Assembly: GCF_001049495.1 (NCBI RefSeq)
Contig: NZ_CDWI01000009.1
Location: 124,001 to 188,000, forward strand
Direction: 5' to 3'
DNA length: 64,000 nt
From: Microbacterium sp. 3J1
GTDB taxonomy: Bacteria; Actinomycetota; Actinomycetes; Actinomycetales; Microbacteriaceae
The notes beneath the pieces were generated by a model. It worked only from the letters and a program-made list of their open reading frames with translations. It did not search any database and was not told where the DNA came from. The translations under genes and the position numbers were made by a program. Positions 40,744 through 49,661 of this stretch are shown one piece after another (positions within the stretch are counted from its first letter, which is position 1; each line of letters opens with the position of its first letter).

Positions 40744-42405
40744 TTACGCCGTGGTGTACCAGACGGCGGTGTCGACGGGCAGTGCGGTGCCCTCGAACGG
40801 CTGGCTCGCCACGAGCACGCCGGCGTCGGCCGGCAGCTCGAGCGGCTCCGTGCCGAGGTTCGCGACGACGTGCACGTCACCGCGGCGGAAGGCCACGGCA
40901 TCTGAGCCCGCGTCCTCCCAGACGAGGGATCCGGAGCCGAAATCGTGCTCGCGCCGGCCGGTGAGGAGCTGCTTGTACAGCGACAGCGTCGACGTCTCGT
41001 CCTTCTCCTCGACCTCGCGGGAGTATGCGGCCCAGTCCGCGGGTTGCGGCAGCCACGACGCACCGGTCTCGTTGAAGCCGAAGGCCGGAGCATCCGCCTC
41101 CCACGGCAGCGGCACGCGGCATCCGTCGCGCCCGTAGCGCTCGCCGTTCGTGCGGAACCACGTCGGGTCCTGACGGAACGCGTCGGGGATCTCCATGGCC
41201 TCGGGAAGGCCCAGCTCCTCGCCCTGGTACAGGTAGGCGGAGCCGGGCAGGGCGAGCATCAGGGTCGTGGCCGCGCGGGCGCGGGCGAGTCCGATGGCGG
41301 TGTCGGGCTTGTCCGGCGTGTTCGGGCCGATGCCCTCACCCTGCGGGTTCTCGGAGGTCAGTGCGAGACGCGAGGCGTGGCGCACGACGTCGTGGTTCGA
41401 CAGCACCCACGTGCTGGGGGCGCCGACGGCGCCGAAGGCGTCGAGCGACTCGCGGATGACATCGCCCAGGGCCTTCGCGTCCCACTCGGTCATGAGGTAC
41501 GGGAAGTTGAAGGTCTGGTGCATCTCGTCGGGACGCACCCACAGCGCGGTCTGCTTCAGCGTCGGCATCCAGGCCTCCCCGCACAGCGCGCGGTCGCCGT
41601 CGTACTCGGCGAGCACCTTGTGCCAGTCGCGGTAGATGTCGTGCACGCCGTCCTGGCCCCAGTACGGCACGTTCGCCTCGCCGCCGCCCATCGAGTCGGC
41701 GTCGGCGGGCGGGGTGTAGTCGGGCAGGCCTTCGGCCTTGATCATGCCGTGCGCCACGTCGACGCGGAAGCCGTCGACGCCCCTGTCGAGCCAGAAGCGC
41801 AGGATCGAGCGGAACTCCTCGCGGACCTCTTCGTTGTTCCAGTCGAAGTCGGGCTGGGTGGGGTCGAAGATGTGCAGGTACCACTGGCCGGGGGTGCCGT
41901 CGGCCTCGGTGACGCGCTCCCACATGCCGCCGCCGAACACGGACTCCCAGTTGTTCGGGGGCAGCTCGCCGTTCTCGCCCTTGCCGTCGCGGAAGATGTA
42001 CCGCGCACGCTCGGGGCTGCCGGGGGCAGCCTTCAGCGCCGCCTGGAACCAGGCGTGCTGGGCGGAGGAGTGGTTGGGGACCAGGTCGACGACGACGCGG
42101 ATGCCGCGGTCATGCGCAGCGTTCAGCATCGTGTCGAAGTCGTCGAGCGTGCCGAACAGGGGGTCGACGTCGCGGTAGTCGGCGACGTCGTAGCCGGCGT
42201 CGCGCTGCGGGCTCGTCATGAACGGGCTCAGCCAGATCGCATCGACGCCGAGCTCCTTCAGGGAGTTGAGCCGGCTCGTGATGCCGGGCAGGTCGCCGAT
42301 GCCGTCGCCCGAGGCGTCGGCGAACGAACGGGGGTAGATCTGGTAGATGACCGCACTGCGCCACCACTCGGAACCGGGGGCTGCGATCTGCTCAAGCTGT
42401 GCCAT
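40744..42405 (-). CDS. GH13 alpha-glucosidase / oligo-1,6-glucosidase-like enzyme
   Basis: 553-aa intracellular (beta/alpha)8 enzyme. Conserved regions are VVDLVPNH, GFRVDVAHG with nucleophile D216, CGEAW with acid/base E277 and LSNHDVV with D339, and YQIYPRSFADASGDGIGDLPGI at the N terminus is typical of alpha-glucosidases of subfamilies 23/30. It hydrolyses alpha-glucosides such as maltose, isomaltose or trehalose-like sugars. ATG 42405 follows TAATCT by 7 nt (leaderless). Confidence 0.93.
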   Translation of the reverse strand: MAQLEQIAAPGSEWWRSAVIYQIYPRSFADASGDGIGDLPGITSRLNSLKELGVDAIWLSPFMTSPQRDAGYDVADYRDVDPLFGTLDDFDTMLNAAHDRGIRVVVDLVPNHSSAQHAWFQAALKAAPGSPERARYIFRDGKGENGELPPNNWESVFGGGMWERVTEADGTPGQWYLHIFDPTQPDFDWNNEEVREEFRSILRFWLDRGVDGFRVDVAHGMIKAEGLPDYTPPADADSMGGGEANVPYWGQDGVHDIYRDWHKVLAEYDGDRALCGEAWMPTLKQTALWVRPDEMHQTFNFPYLMTEWDAKALGDVIRESLDAFGAVGAPSTWVLSNHDVVRHASRLALTSENPQGEGIGPNTPDKPDTAIGLARARAATTLMLALPGSAYLYQGEELGLPEAMEIPDAFRQDPTWFRTNGERYGRDGCRVPLPWEADAPAFGFNETGASWLPQPADWAAYSREVEEKDETSTLSLYKQLLTGRREHDFGSGSLVWEDAGSDAVAFRRGDVHVVANLGTEPLELPADAGVLVASQPFEGTALPVDTAVWYTTA

Positions 42406-42412
42406 GCGACTC

Positions 42413-42442
42413 AGATTAGTGCAAACGCTTACACGATTGCCA
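42413..42442 (-). promoter_or_regulatory. GH13 promoter with LacI-family operator
   Basis: On the minus strand TGGCAA (42442-42437), an 18-bp spacer and TAATCT (42418-42413) form the promoter. The spacer contains TGTAAGCGTTTGCA (42433-42420), a near-palindrome with the central CG of LacI/GalR-family operators. Placement between -35 and -10 implies repression. Confidence 0.6.
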
Positions 42443-42545
42443 TAGGTGGGATCGAATCGATTCGGGCGGGTGCTGGATGTCGGGTGCGACGCGGCACTTG
42501 CACACCCGAGAGTATGCTTCGGGCATTCGATGACTGGAGGCTGTC

Positions 42546-42974
42546 ATGGTTCCCGAGATCAACTACTGGGCGGTTCTGCTGGCGACCGCGTCGAGCATGA
42601 TCGTCGGCTCGATCTGGTACACGCCGAAGGTGTTCGGAACGCGCTGGTCGAAGCTGGCGAACGTCGACATGGACAGGCCGGGAGCGAGCGCGACGATGGC
42701 CATCATCACGACGGTGCTCGTGAGCTTCGCGACGGCCTGGGTGCTCGCCGGAGCATCCGCCATCGCCTGGCACTTCTACGACGGGTCGTTCTTCTGGTCC
42801 GCGGTGGTGACCGGTGTGCTGCTCTGGGCGGGATTCACCGCCGCCCGGTTCATCACCCACGATGCGTTCGAGGGTCGCCCGACCGCGCTGACCACCCTGA
42901 ACATCGCCCACGAGCTCGTGACGATCGTCGTCATGGCCGTGCTCATCGGCGTCTGGCCCCCGGCGCTCGGCTGA
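42546..42974 (+). CDS. DUF1761-like membrane protein
   Basis: 142-aa protein with four predicted helices. EINYWAVLLATASSMIVGSIWYTPKVFGTRW at the N terminus is typical of DUF1761 proteins (read in two parts), whose function is unknown. GGAGGCTGTC lies before ATG 42546. It is a single gene divergent from the GH13 operon. Confidence 0.8.
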   Translation: MVPEINYWAVLLATASSMIVGSIWYTPKVFGTRWSKLANVDMDRPGASATMAIITTVLVSFATAWVLAGASAIAWHFYDGSFFWSAVVTGVLLWAGFTAARFITHDAFEGRPTALTTLNIAHELVTIVVMAVLIGVWPPALG

Positions 42975-43148
42975 TCGGCGCCGCCCGGATCGCGCCGCCA
43001 CGGATTCCGTCCGACACGCCGTGAACGCGCCAATCGTGGACTTTCGTCACTTCCCTTCCGACTTCCTGGTATGTCAGCATTTTTCACGTGACCTGATGGT
43101 CGCCCGTGGCCGCGAAGAACGGGCTGCGGTTCCGACCGAGGGGGTCTC

Positions 43149-44417
43149 ATGCACGGTTCACCGCGCCGTCCGGCGAAGCGCGTGGTGTCCGCCGTGCTCG
43201 TGGCCGCCGCCGTGATCACCGGTGCCGCCACCACCGCCCTCGGTGCCGCCGCCTCTCCGGTCGACCCCTCGCCCGAGACCGACGCCCCCGACCCGACGCT
43301 GTCGGTCTCGCTCGCCTACGAGTTCCTCGACGCCCGCGTCGACCAGTTCTGCGACGGTGCGGGGCACTGCCTGCCGCGCAGCTACGAAGGCGGGTTCTTC
43401 ACCGACCTGCCGACCTGGGACTTCACGCCCTCGTTCGTCTACGACGACGCGCTCGTGGTGATCGCGTACACGGCTCGCGGGCTGCCCGACGACATCCGCC
43501 GCGCACAGGCCGTCGGCGACACCCTGCTCTTCGTGCAGGAGAACGACCCGATCGGCGACGGTCGCGTCCGCACCTCGTACGAGCCGCACGGCATCCGCCA
43601 AGGACGCGTCGAGATCACCGGACCCGGCACGTTCACCGGCAACCAGGCCTGGGTCGGCATGGCCCTCGCCCGGCTCTACCACGCGACCGGCGAGGCCAGG
43701 TACCTCGACGGTGCGCTGGAGATCGCGCAGTGGATCCAGACGAACACGGCCGACATGGTGCGCGCCCCGTTCGGCTACACCGGCGGGCAGCTCGAGAACG
43801 GGTCGTCGCTCGAGTGGAAATCCACCGAGCACAACAGCGACATCGCCGGATTCTTCACGCAGCTCGCGGAGCTCACCGGCGACGCCGTCTGGGCGGACCG
43901 GGCCGCCGTCGCCGCGGCCTTCGTCACGGCGATGCAGGCACCCGACGGGCACGTCGACACGGGCACGCTGCTCGACGGGAGCACGGTCAACGTGCATCCC
44001 AAGCCCCTCGACGCGCAGACGTGGACCTATCTCGGCACCGGCGACGAGCGCTACGGCGCCGCGATGGACTGGGCCCTGACGAACCTCATCGCCACGGACG
44101 GGCCGTACAGCGGACCCTCGATCAGCGACGTCGATGTGTCGAAGGTGTGGTTCGAGGGCAGCGGGCACCTCGCGCTCGCCCTCCGACTGCGCGACGCGGC
44201 GGGCGACGCCGAACGCGCGGAATCGCTGCTGAGCAGCATCCGTCTCGCGCAGCGCGACGCCCCCAACGGCGACGGCAAGGGCATCGTCGCCGCCTCGACC
44301 GACGGCCTGGATTCCGGCTTCGGCGACCTCTACTACGCGAGTCTGCACTCGGGCACGACGGCCTGGTACCTGCTCGCGGCCGCCGGCGACAACCCCTTCG
44401 TGCTGCCGGCCGACTGA
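43149..44417 (+). CDS. secreted (alpha/alpha)-toroid protein, possible glycoside hydrolase or lyase
   Basis: 422-aa protein with a signal peptide (RRPAKRVVSAVLVAAAVITGAAT, cleaved near residue 32-38; a Tat-like RR is present but not followed by a consensus). The mature part is rich in paired helices such as NQAWVGMALARLYHATGEARYLDGALEIAQWI and DIAGFFTQLAELTGDAVWADRAA, the pattern of six-hairpin (alpha/alpha)6 toroids. I do not recognise the catalytic residues. Polysaccharide-degrading or uncharacterised Tat-secreted proteins are possible relatives. Confidence 0.6.
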   Translation: MHGSPRRPAKRVVSAVLVAAAVITGAATTALGAAASPVDPSPETDAPDPTLSVSLAYEFLDARVDQFCDGAGHCLPRSYEGGFFTDLPTWDFTPSFVYDDALVVIAYTARGLPDDIRRAQAVGDTLLFVQENDPIGDGRVRTSYEPHGIRQGRVEITGPGTFTGNQAWVGMALARLYHATGEARYLDGALEIAQWIQTNTADMVRAPFGYTGGQLENGSSLEWKSTEHNSDIAGFFTQLAELTGDAVWADRAAVAAAFVTAMQAPDGHVDTGTLLDGSTVNVHPKPLDAQTWTYLGTGDERYGAAMDWALTNLIATDGPYSGPSISDVDVSKVWFEGSGHLALALRLRDAAGDAERAESLLSSIRLAQRDAPNGDGKGIVAASTDGLDSGFGDLYYASLHSGTTAWYLLAAAGDNPFVLPAD

Positions 44418-44439
44418 CCGGCCGCCGGCTGACCGACCG

Positions 44440-44470
44440 ACCGGAGGGAGAGTCGTCCTCCCCCTCCGGT
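44440..44470. terminator. bidirectional hairpin between convergent genes
   Basis: ACCGGAGGG (44440-44448) pairs with CCCTCCGGT (44462-44470); the loop is 13 nt. It lies between the ends of the secreted toroid gene (+) and the hexosaminidase gene (-) and can serve both directions. No U run. Confidence 0.6.
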
Positions 44471-44481
44471 GACGGCGGCGC

Positions 44482-46131
44482 TCAGCCGATGTTCGCCGTG
44501 ATGCGCGCGAGGTGCGCCGCGGCCTCCTCGGCCGACCGCGTCCTACCGCTCACTCCGGGGCGCTCCTGCCACGGGCGGGGCCCGTCGGCATGCCGGTACT
44601 CGACACCCGCGGCGTCGAGACGCTCGAGGTGCTCGGCCAGTCTGGGAGCGAACTCGGCGTAGTCGCGGTCGCCCACGGTCCACAGCGCCTCGGCGACGGC
44701 TGCGAGTCGCGGGAACGCGCGGTAGTCGAGCCCGCGCATCGAGTCGATGTGCTCGGTCCACAGATTGGCCTGGCCGCCGATCACATGTCGAGCCTGCTCG
44801 GCGTCGAGCTCCGTCGGGACCGGATCGAACGAGTACGCCTTCTCGACGGTCGTGACCGTGCCGGTCGGGATGGGCTCCGAGGCGAGATCCGACTCGCGGT
44901 AGTCGAGGTACACCGTGTCCTCCGGGCAGGCGACCACGTCGTGGCCCGCGCGCGCCGCCGCGAGAGCGCCGACCCGGCCGCGCCACGACAGCACGGATGC
45001 CCCCTCCGCGAGCCCGCCCTCGAGGATCTCGTCCCAGCCCAGGAGCTTGCGCCCGCGCGCGGCCAGGTGCTGGCCGATGCGGCTGACGAACCAGCTCTGC
45101 AGCTCCTCCTCGTCGCGCACGCCGATCTCGCGCATCCGCTCCTGGGTGCGCTCGTCCTCGACCCACTGGATCTTGGGGCACTCGTCGCCGCCGATGCAGA
45201 TGTACTCCGAGGGGAACAGGTCGATGACCTCGTCGAGGACGTCGCAGAGGAACCGGATGGTCGACTCCTCGACGTTGAAGATCACGGGGTTGATACCCCA
45301 GAGCGTCCATGGCGTGGTGGGGGCGTCGTCCCCGACGCCAAGCTCGGGATACGCCGCCACCGCCGCCTGGGCGTGGCCGGGCAGCTCGATCTCGGGGACG
45401 ACGGTGATTCCTCGGGCGGTCGCGTAGGCCACGATCTCGCGGATGTCGTCCTGCGTGTAGAAGCCCCCGTGCGGGCGGCCGTCGGCTGCCGAGCCGTGGG
45501 CGGCGCCGACCTGGGTCTCGGGACGCCATCCGCCCACCTCGGTGAGCCGGGGGTATCGAGCGATCTCGATGCGCCACCCCTGGTCGTCGGTGAGATGCAG
45601 GTGCAGGGTGTTGAGCCGGTGCATCGCAAGCAGATCGATGAACCGCAGCACGTCGCGAGTCGGCGCGAAGTGGCGCACGACGTCGAGCATCGCGCCTCGC
45701 CAGGGGAACCTGGGGGCGTCCTGCACGGTGGTGACCGGGGTCGTCCAGCGAACCGGGGCGCCGGGAGAGCGGCGGTACACGGCCGACGGGAACAGCTGGA
45801 GCAGTGCCTGGACCGCCCACTGCCCACCGCGATCCGACGACGCGGCGAGGCGGATCGATCGGGTCGTCGTCTCGAGCTCGAACGCCTCGGGGGCGAGGGA
45901 GGGGTCGAGGTCCAGACGGATGCTCTGCGGTGCGTCGGGCGCGGAGCCGGGCGCGGAGGACCCGGCGACGGCGACGGGAAGGACGAATCCCGTCGCCGCT
46001 CGGAGGCGCTCCTGCAGCCGGAGGGCGGGTTCGACGAGATCGGGGTGGGCGGAGAGTGCGGTGTCGGGAGCGAGCTCGAACTCTCCGGGCGTGGTGGTCC
46101 GGGAGGCGGGTCGGGGCAGAAGGGTCGGCAT
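44482..46131 (-). CDS. beta-N-acetylhexosaminidase, GH20
   Basis: 549-aa enzyme without signal peptide. N-terminal GH20b-type domain (about 1-130), then the barrel with RGAMLDVVRHFAPTRDVLRFIDLLAMHRLN, HLHLTDDQGWRIEI, PEIELPGHAQAA and the catalytic pair in YICIGGDECPK (D316, E317). It releases terminal GlcNAc/GalNAc from chito-oligosaccharides or glycans. The start MPTLLPRP (46131) is chosen for the GAGGAAG at 10 nt upstream. It is divergent from an ABC importer that probably brings in its substrate. Confidence 0.93.
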   Translation of the reverse strand: MPTLLPRPASRTTTPGEFELAPDTALSAHPDLVEPALRLQERLRAATGFVLPVAVAGSSAPGSAPDAPQSIRLDLDPSLAPEAFELETTTRSIRLAASSDRGGQWAVQALLQLFPSAVYRRSPGAPVRWTTPVTTVQDAPRFPWRGAMLDVVRHFAPTRDVLRFIDLLAMHRLNTLHLHLTDDQGWRIEIARYPRLTEVGGWRPETQVGAAHGSAADGRPHGGFYTQDDIREIVAYATARGITVVPEIELPGHAQAAVAAYPELGVGDDAPTTPWTLWGINPVIFNVEESTIRFLCDVLDEVIDLFPSEYICIGGDECPKIQWVEDERTQERMREIGVRDEEELQSWFVSRIGQHLAARGRKLLGWDEILEGGLAEGASVLSWRGRVGALAAARAGHDVVACPEDTVYLDYRESDLASEPIPTGTVTTVEKAYSFDPVPTELDAEQARHVIGGQANLWTEHIDSMRGLDYRAFPRLAAVAEALWTVGDRDYAEFAPRLAEHLERLDAAGVEYRHADGPRPWQERPGVSGRTRSAEEAAAHLARITANIG

Positions 46132-46390
46132 CGGAGCAACTTCCTCGTGATTTCGCGAGGGCATGAATTAGTTGGTTACATGCCCTAATAGTTAGTAAAT
46201 AATGTGACCTAATTCGACCGGCATCCTTTCCCGTGAAGGCGAAACAATGCCGTCATATTGCGGAAACCTAACAGTTCGGTCAATACCAACATAATGATTG
46301 ACAAAGGATATGCAACAGATGTGTACTAACTTCACCGCACGGCACATCGACGTATCCGTTCGCGGTATCCCACCTACCAAGGAGAGTTAA
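46132..46390. promoter_or_regulatory. AT-rich divergent promoter region of GH20 and the amino-sugar importer
   Basis: Clearly more A+T-rich than its surroundings. TTGACA (46298-46303), an 18-bp spacer and TGTACT (46322-46327) form the likely promoter of the importer operon. AGTTAGTA (46190-46197) and TACTAACT (46324-46331) are inverted copies, and CCTAACAGTT and TTAGTTGG variants lie between, so ROK-regulator binding sites are plausible here. Confidence 0.5.
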
Positions 46391-47713
46391 GTGGCAATCA
46401 GGAAGTTGGCGACGGTCGGTGCGATGGGCATCGTCACCGCTCTCGCGCTCAGCGCATGTTCGGGTTCCGCCGGTGCGGGCAGCGCAGCTGCCCCGAGCGA
46501 CGGAAAAGTGCCCGAGGTCGACGGGGCAGGCGAGAAGATCACCGTCTGGGTGATGCAGAACGACTACACGCAGGAGACGCTGGACGCGATCAATGCGGAA
46601 TTCACCGAGAAGACGGGTGCAGAGGTCACCGTGCAGTCCCAGACGTGGGACGGCATCACGACCAAGCTGACCACGGCGCTGGCCACCGACACCCCTCCGG
46701 ACGTGGTGGATGTCGGCAACACCCAGATCGCCAGCTACGCGGCGACCGGCGGACTCCTCGATCTCACCCCCTACCAGGACGACCTCGCTCAGGGGCAGAC
46801 CTGGCTGGACGGACTCGTCGAGCCCGCGACGATCGAGGGGAGCCTGTACGGCGTCCCCGGCTTCGCCGGCGCACGAGCGGTCATCTACAACAAGAAGATG
46901 TGGGCGGATGCCGGGGTGACCGAGGCTCCGACGACGTACGAGGAGCTCACGGCCGCTCTCGACAAGGTGAAGGCGGCGAACGCTCAGACCCCCGACTTCT
47001 CGGCGTTCTACCTCCCCGGCCAGTACTTCTACGCCGGAATGCAGTTCGTCTGGGACGCCGGCGGCGACATCGCCGCGGAGGAGGGCGGCGAGTGGACCTC
47101 CGGCTTCAGCTCCGACGAGGCGATCGAGGGGCTCGAGGCATTCAAGACGTTCCAGAACGAGTACTCCACCGCGGCCTCCGCGACGCTCGACACCTTCGAG
47201 CCGAACCAGAGCCAGCTCTTCGCCGACGGCAAGACCTCCGCGATCCTCAACACCAACACCGGCGCGATCCTGAAGATCAACCCGGCGCTCGAGCCCGAGC
47301 TCGGCACCTTCCCCTTCCCCGGCATCTCGGGTGAGGCGCAGCCGGTGATGCTCGGCGGGTCGGACTGGGCGGTGCCGGTCAAGTCGAAGAACTCCGACCT
47401 CGCACTGAACTGGGTGAAGATCGCGGCCAGCCCGGAGATCCAGGAGGAGTACGTCTTCGGCACCGACGGGTGGATCCCGAACAGCGTCGAGGGCATCGAA
47501 TTCGCGCAGGAGTCGCTCGACGACGTCAAGTCCAGCTTCTTCACCGCGGCCCTGACCTCGAAGGCCACCCCCGCCAACGCCAACTGGACGACCATCGAGA
47601 GCAACAAGGCGATCAACAGCCTGTTCTCGGCGATCGCATCCGGCTCGAAGAGCGTCGAAGAGGCGGCGAAGGACTTCGATGCCGACGCCGACAAGACCCT
47701 GAACACCCAGTGA
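46391..47713 (+). CDS. carbohydrate ABC transporter substrate-binding lipoprotein
   Basis: 440-aa lipoprotein, lipobox LSAC (C23), of the SBP_bac_1 family: ITVWVMQNDYTQETLDAINAEF, DVVDVGNTQIASYAATGGLLDLT and NKKMWADAGVTEAPTTYEEL are typical. Divergence from a GH20 gene and two ROK regulators suggests an N-acetylglucosamine or chitobiose oligosaccharide ligand (DasA/NgcE-like role). A strong hairpin follows the gene, probably to raise SBP level over the permeases. Confidence 0.9.
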   Translation: MAIRKLATVGAMGIVTALALSACSGSAGAGSAAAPSDGKVPEVDGAGEKITVWVMQNDYTQETLDAINAEFTEKTGAEVTVQSQTWDGITTKLTTALATDTPPDVVDVGNTQIASYAATGGLLDLTPYQDDLAQGQTWLDGLVEPATIEGSLYGVPGFAGARAVIYNKKMWADAGVTEAPTTYEELTAALDKVKAANAQTPDFSAFYLPGQYFYAGMQFVWDAGGDIAAEEGGEWTSGFSSDEAIEGLEAFKTFQNEYSTAASATLDTFEPNQSQLFADGKTSAILNTNTGAILKINPALEPELGTFPFPGISGEAQPVMLGGSDWAVPVKSKNSDLALNWVKIAASPEIQEEYVFGTDGWIPNSVEGIEFAQESLDDVKSSFFTAALTSKATPANANWTTIESNKAINSLFSAIASGSKSVEEAAKDFDADADKTLNTQ

Positions 47714-47717
47714 CGCG

Positions 47718-47759
47718 AACGGATGCCGTGCGGACGCGCGCGACCGCACGGCATCCGTT
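47718..47759 (+). terminator. intra-operon hairpin after the amino-sugar binding protein gene
   Basis: Perfect 16-bp stem AACGGATGCCGTGCGG (47718-47733) with 47744-47759 and a 10-nt loop. It contains the GGATGCC/GGCATCC pair that is frequent in this genome. It lies between SBP and permease genes, as does the hairpin at 25277-25319 in another operon. Confidence 0.75.
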
Positions 47760-47820
47760 TCCCTCCGATCCCCGGCCGCTGCGCGTGCGCGGCGCCTCCG
47801 ACCTGACGAAAGGCGAGTCC

Positions 47821-48804
47821 TTGGTCACCACGTCCCTGGAGTCTCCCCCGACGACTCCCCCCTCCTCTTCCCGGCCCGCGTCGACGTCGACGCGGCGCCG
47901 GTCAGGCGGCCTCACCCGCTCTACGGCGCCGTTCTGGCTGCTGACCCCCGCAGGCCTGATGATCGTGTTCGTCACGCTCCTGCCGATCGGGTTCCTCGTC
48001 TTCACGTCCTTCACGAACTACAACCAGCGCACGCTGTTCACCGGAGCCTTCGACTTCGTCGGCCTTCAGCAGTATGCGGCCGTCCTGTCCGATCAGGCGT
48101 TCTGGCTGTCACTGATCCGCACCATCATCTTCACCGCGGCGCTCGTCGTCGGCAGCGTGGCCATCGGCGCCGGCATGTCGCACCTCATGACGCGGCTGCC
48201 GTCGGGCATCCGCCACCTCACCACCGTCGTCCTGATCCTCGCCTGGGCCATGCCCAACGTGGCTTCCTCGATCGTCTGGTCCTGGCTGTTCCAGCCGCAG
48301 TACGGCGTGATCAACTGGATGCTCACGCAGCTGCGCGTCTTCGGCGACATGACCAGCCGCGACTGGGCATCAGACCCGGTCCTCGCCTGGGTGTGCATCT
48401 GGCTGCTCGTCGTGTGGGGAGCGGTGCCCTTCATCGCCCTGACCCTGTATGCGGCGGAGACGCAGGTCGCGGTCGAGCTCAAAGAAGCCGCGCGTCTCGA
48501 CGGGGCGTCCGAATGGCGGATCTATCGCGTGGTGGTCCTCCCGTCGATCGGTCCGACGATCCTGCTCGTGACCATGCTCTCGATCATCTGGGACTTCAAC
48601 GTCTTCAACCAGATCTGGCTCATCTCCGAGGGCGGCCCGAACGGCGCCACGTCGACGCTCGGCGTCTTCACGTACACCACGGCCTTCTCGGGCAACCTGC
48701 AGATCGGCGCCGGATCGGCGATCGCCGTCGCCTCGACGATCATCCTCGCGGCGCTGAGCGCCGTCTACATCCGCCACCTCGTGCGCTCGGGAGAGGACCT
48801 CTGA
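47821..48804 (+). CDS. carbohydrate ABC transporter permease (MalF-like)
   Basis: 327-aa permease. A disordered, Ser/Thr/Pro-rich N-terminal tail of about 40 residues is followed by six helices. The EAA loop is EAARLDGASEWRIYRVVVLP. The start is an unusual TTG at 47821, favoured by AAAGGCGAG 4 nt upstream; the frame is open further up without similarity. No ATPase gene is in the operon. Confidence 0.88.
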   Translation: MVTTSLESPPTTPPSSSRPASTSTRRRSGGLTRSTAPFWLLTPAGLMIVFVTLLPIGFLVFTSFTNYNQRTLFTGAFDFVGLQQYAAVLSDQAFWLSLIRTIIFTAALVVGSVAIGAGMSHLMTRLPSGIRHLTTVVLILAWAMPNVASSIVWSWLFQPQYGVINWMLTQLRVFGDMTSRDWASDPVLAWVCIWLLVVWGAVPFIALTLYAAETQVAVELKEAARLDGASEWRIYRVVVLPSIGPTILLVTMLSIIWDFNVFNQIWLISEGGPNGATSTLGVFTYTTAFSGNLQIGAGSAIAVASTIILAALSAVYIRHLVRSGEDL

Positions 48805-48805
48805 C

Positions 48806-49660
48806 ATGACCACTCGCACACGCCGGCTGCGTCGGCTCCCCTGGGTGAGCAGCAGCATCGCGATCCTGTTCTGCATCGTGTGGGCGTTCCCCGTCTACTG
48901 GATGGTCAACACCGCGTTCAAACCGCGCTCGGAGATGCTCAGCAGCACGCCGCACTTCTTTCCCGAGTCGCCGACCCTCGACAACTTCTTCACCGCGATC
49001 GGCTCCGGGCAGTTCCTCGTCTATCTGCAGAACTCGGTGATCGTGGTCGCAGGAGCGGTGATCTTCGCCATCGTGCTGGGGATCTTCGCCGCGGCCGCAC
49101 TGTCGAGGTTCCGCTTCCGCGGACGTCGGCCGATCCTCGTCCTGATCCTCATCGTCCAGATGCTGCCGGGCACGGCGCTGCTGATCCCCCAGTTCCTCAT
49201 CTTCAATTCGATGGGACTCCTCGGCACCTACTGGGGCCTCATCTTCGCGTACGTCGCGAGCGTTCTCCCGTTCTCGATCTGGGTCATGCGCGGGTTCTTC
49301 CTCGCCATCCCGATCGAGATCGACGAAGCCGCCCGCATCGACGGCGCCTCGACCTGGCAGGTGCTCACCAAGGTGCTGTTCCCGCTCGTCATGCCGGGCA
49401 TCATCTCGAGCAGCGTCTTCGCGTTCATCGCGGCGTGGAACGACTACATCGTCGCGTTCACGTTCATGAAGGACCAGGCGAGCTACACGCTGCCGGTGTG
49501 GCTGAACTCGTTCACCGTCTCGGTCGGCGGCGACATGGGCACCGACTACGGGGGACAGATGGCTGCCGCCACGCTGTTCTCGCTCCCGGTGGTGGTGTTC
49601 TTCATGATCATCCAGCGCAACCTCGTCACCGGCATGTCGGCCGGCGCCGTCAAGGGCTGA
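48806..49660 (+). CDS. carbohydrate ABC transporter permease (MalG-like)
   Basis: 284-aa permease with six helices. FPVYWMVNTAFKPRSEM at the N terminus and the EAA loop DEAARIDGASTWQVLTKVLFPLVMP are typical of MalG/LacG partners. It starts 1 nt after the MalF-like gene and is followed directly by the first ROK gene. Confidence 0.92.
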   Translation: MTTRTRRLRRLPWVSSSIAILFCIVWAFPVYWMVNTAFKPRSEMLSSTPHFFPESPTLDNFFTAIGSGQFLVYLQNSVIVVAGAVIFAIVLGIFAAAALSRFRFRGRRPILVLILIVQMLPGTALLIPQFLIFNSMGLLGTYWGLIFAYVASVLPFSIWVMRGFFLAIPIEIDEAARIDGASTWQVLTKVLFPLVMPGIISSSVFAFIAAWNDYIVAFTFMKDQASYTLPVWLNSFTVSVGGDMGTDYGGQMAAATLFSLPVVVFFMIIQRNLVTGMSAGAVKG

Positions 49661-49661
49661 G

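Noticed and set aside
44512..46188. 558-codon plus-strand frame opposite the hexosaminidase
   Set aside because: The opposite frame has GH20 catalytic residues and a good start; this one is compositionally biased and has no recognisable domain.
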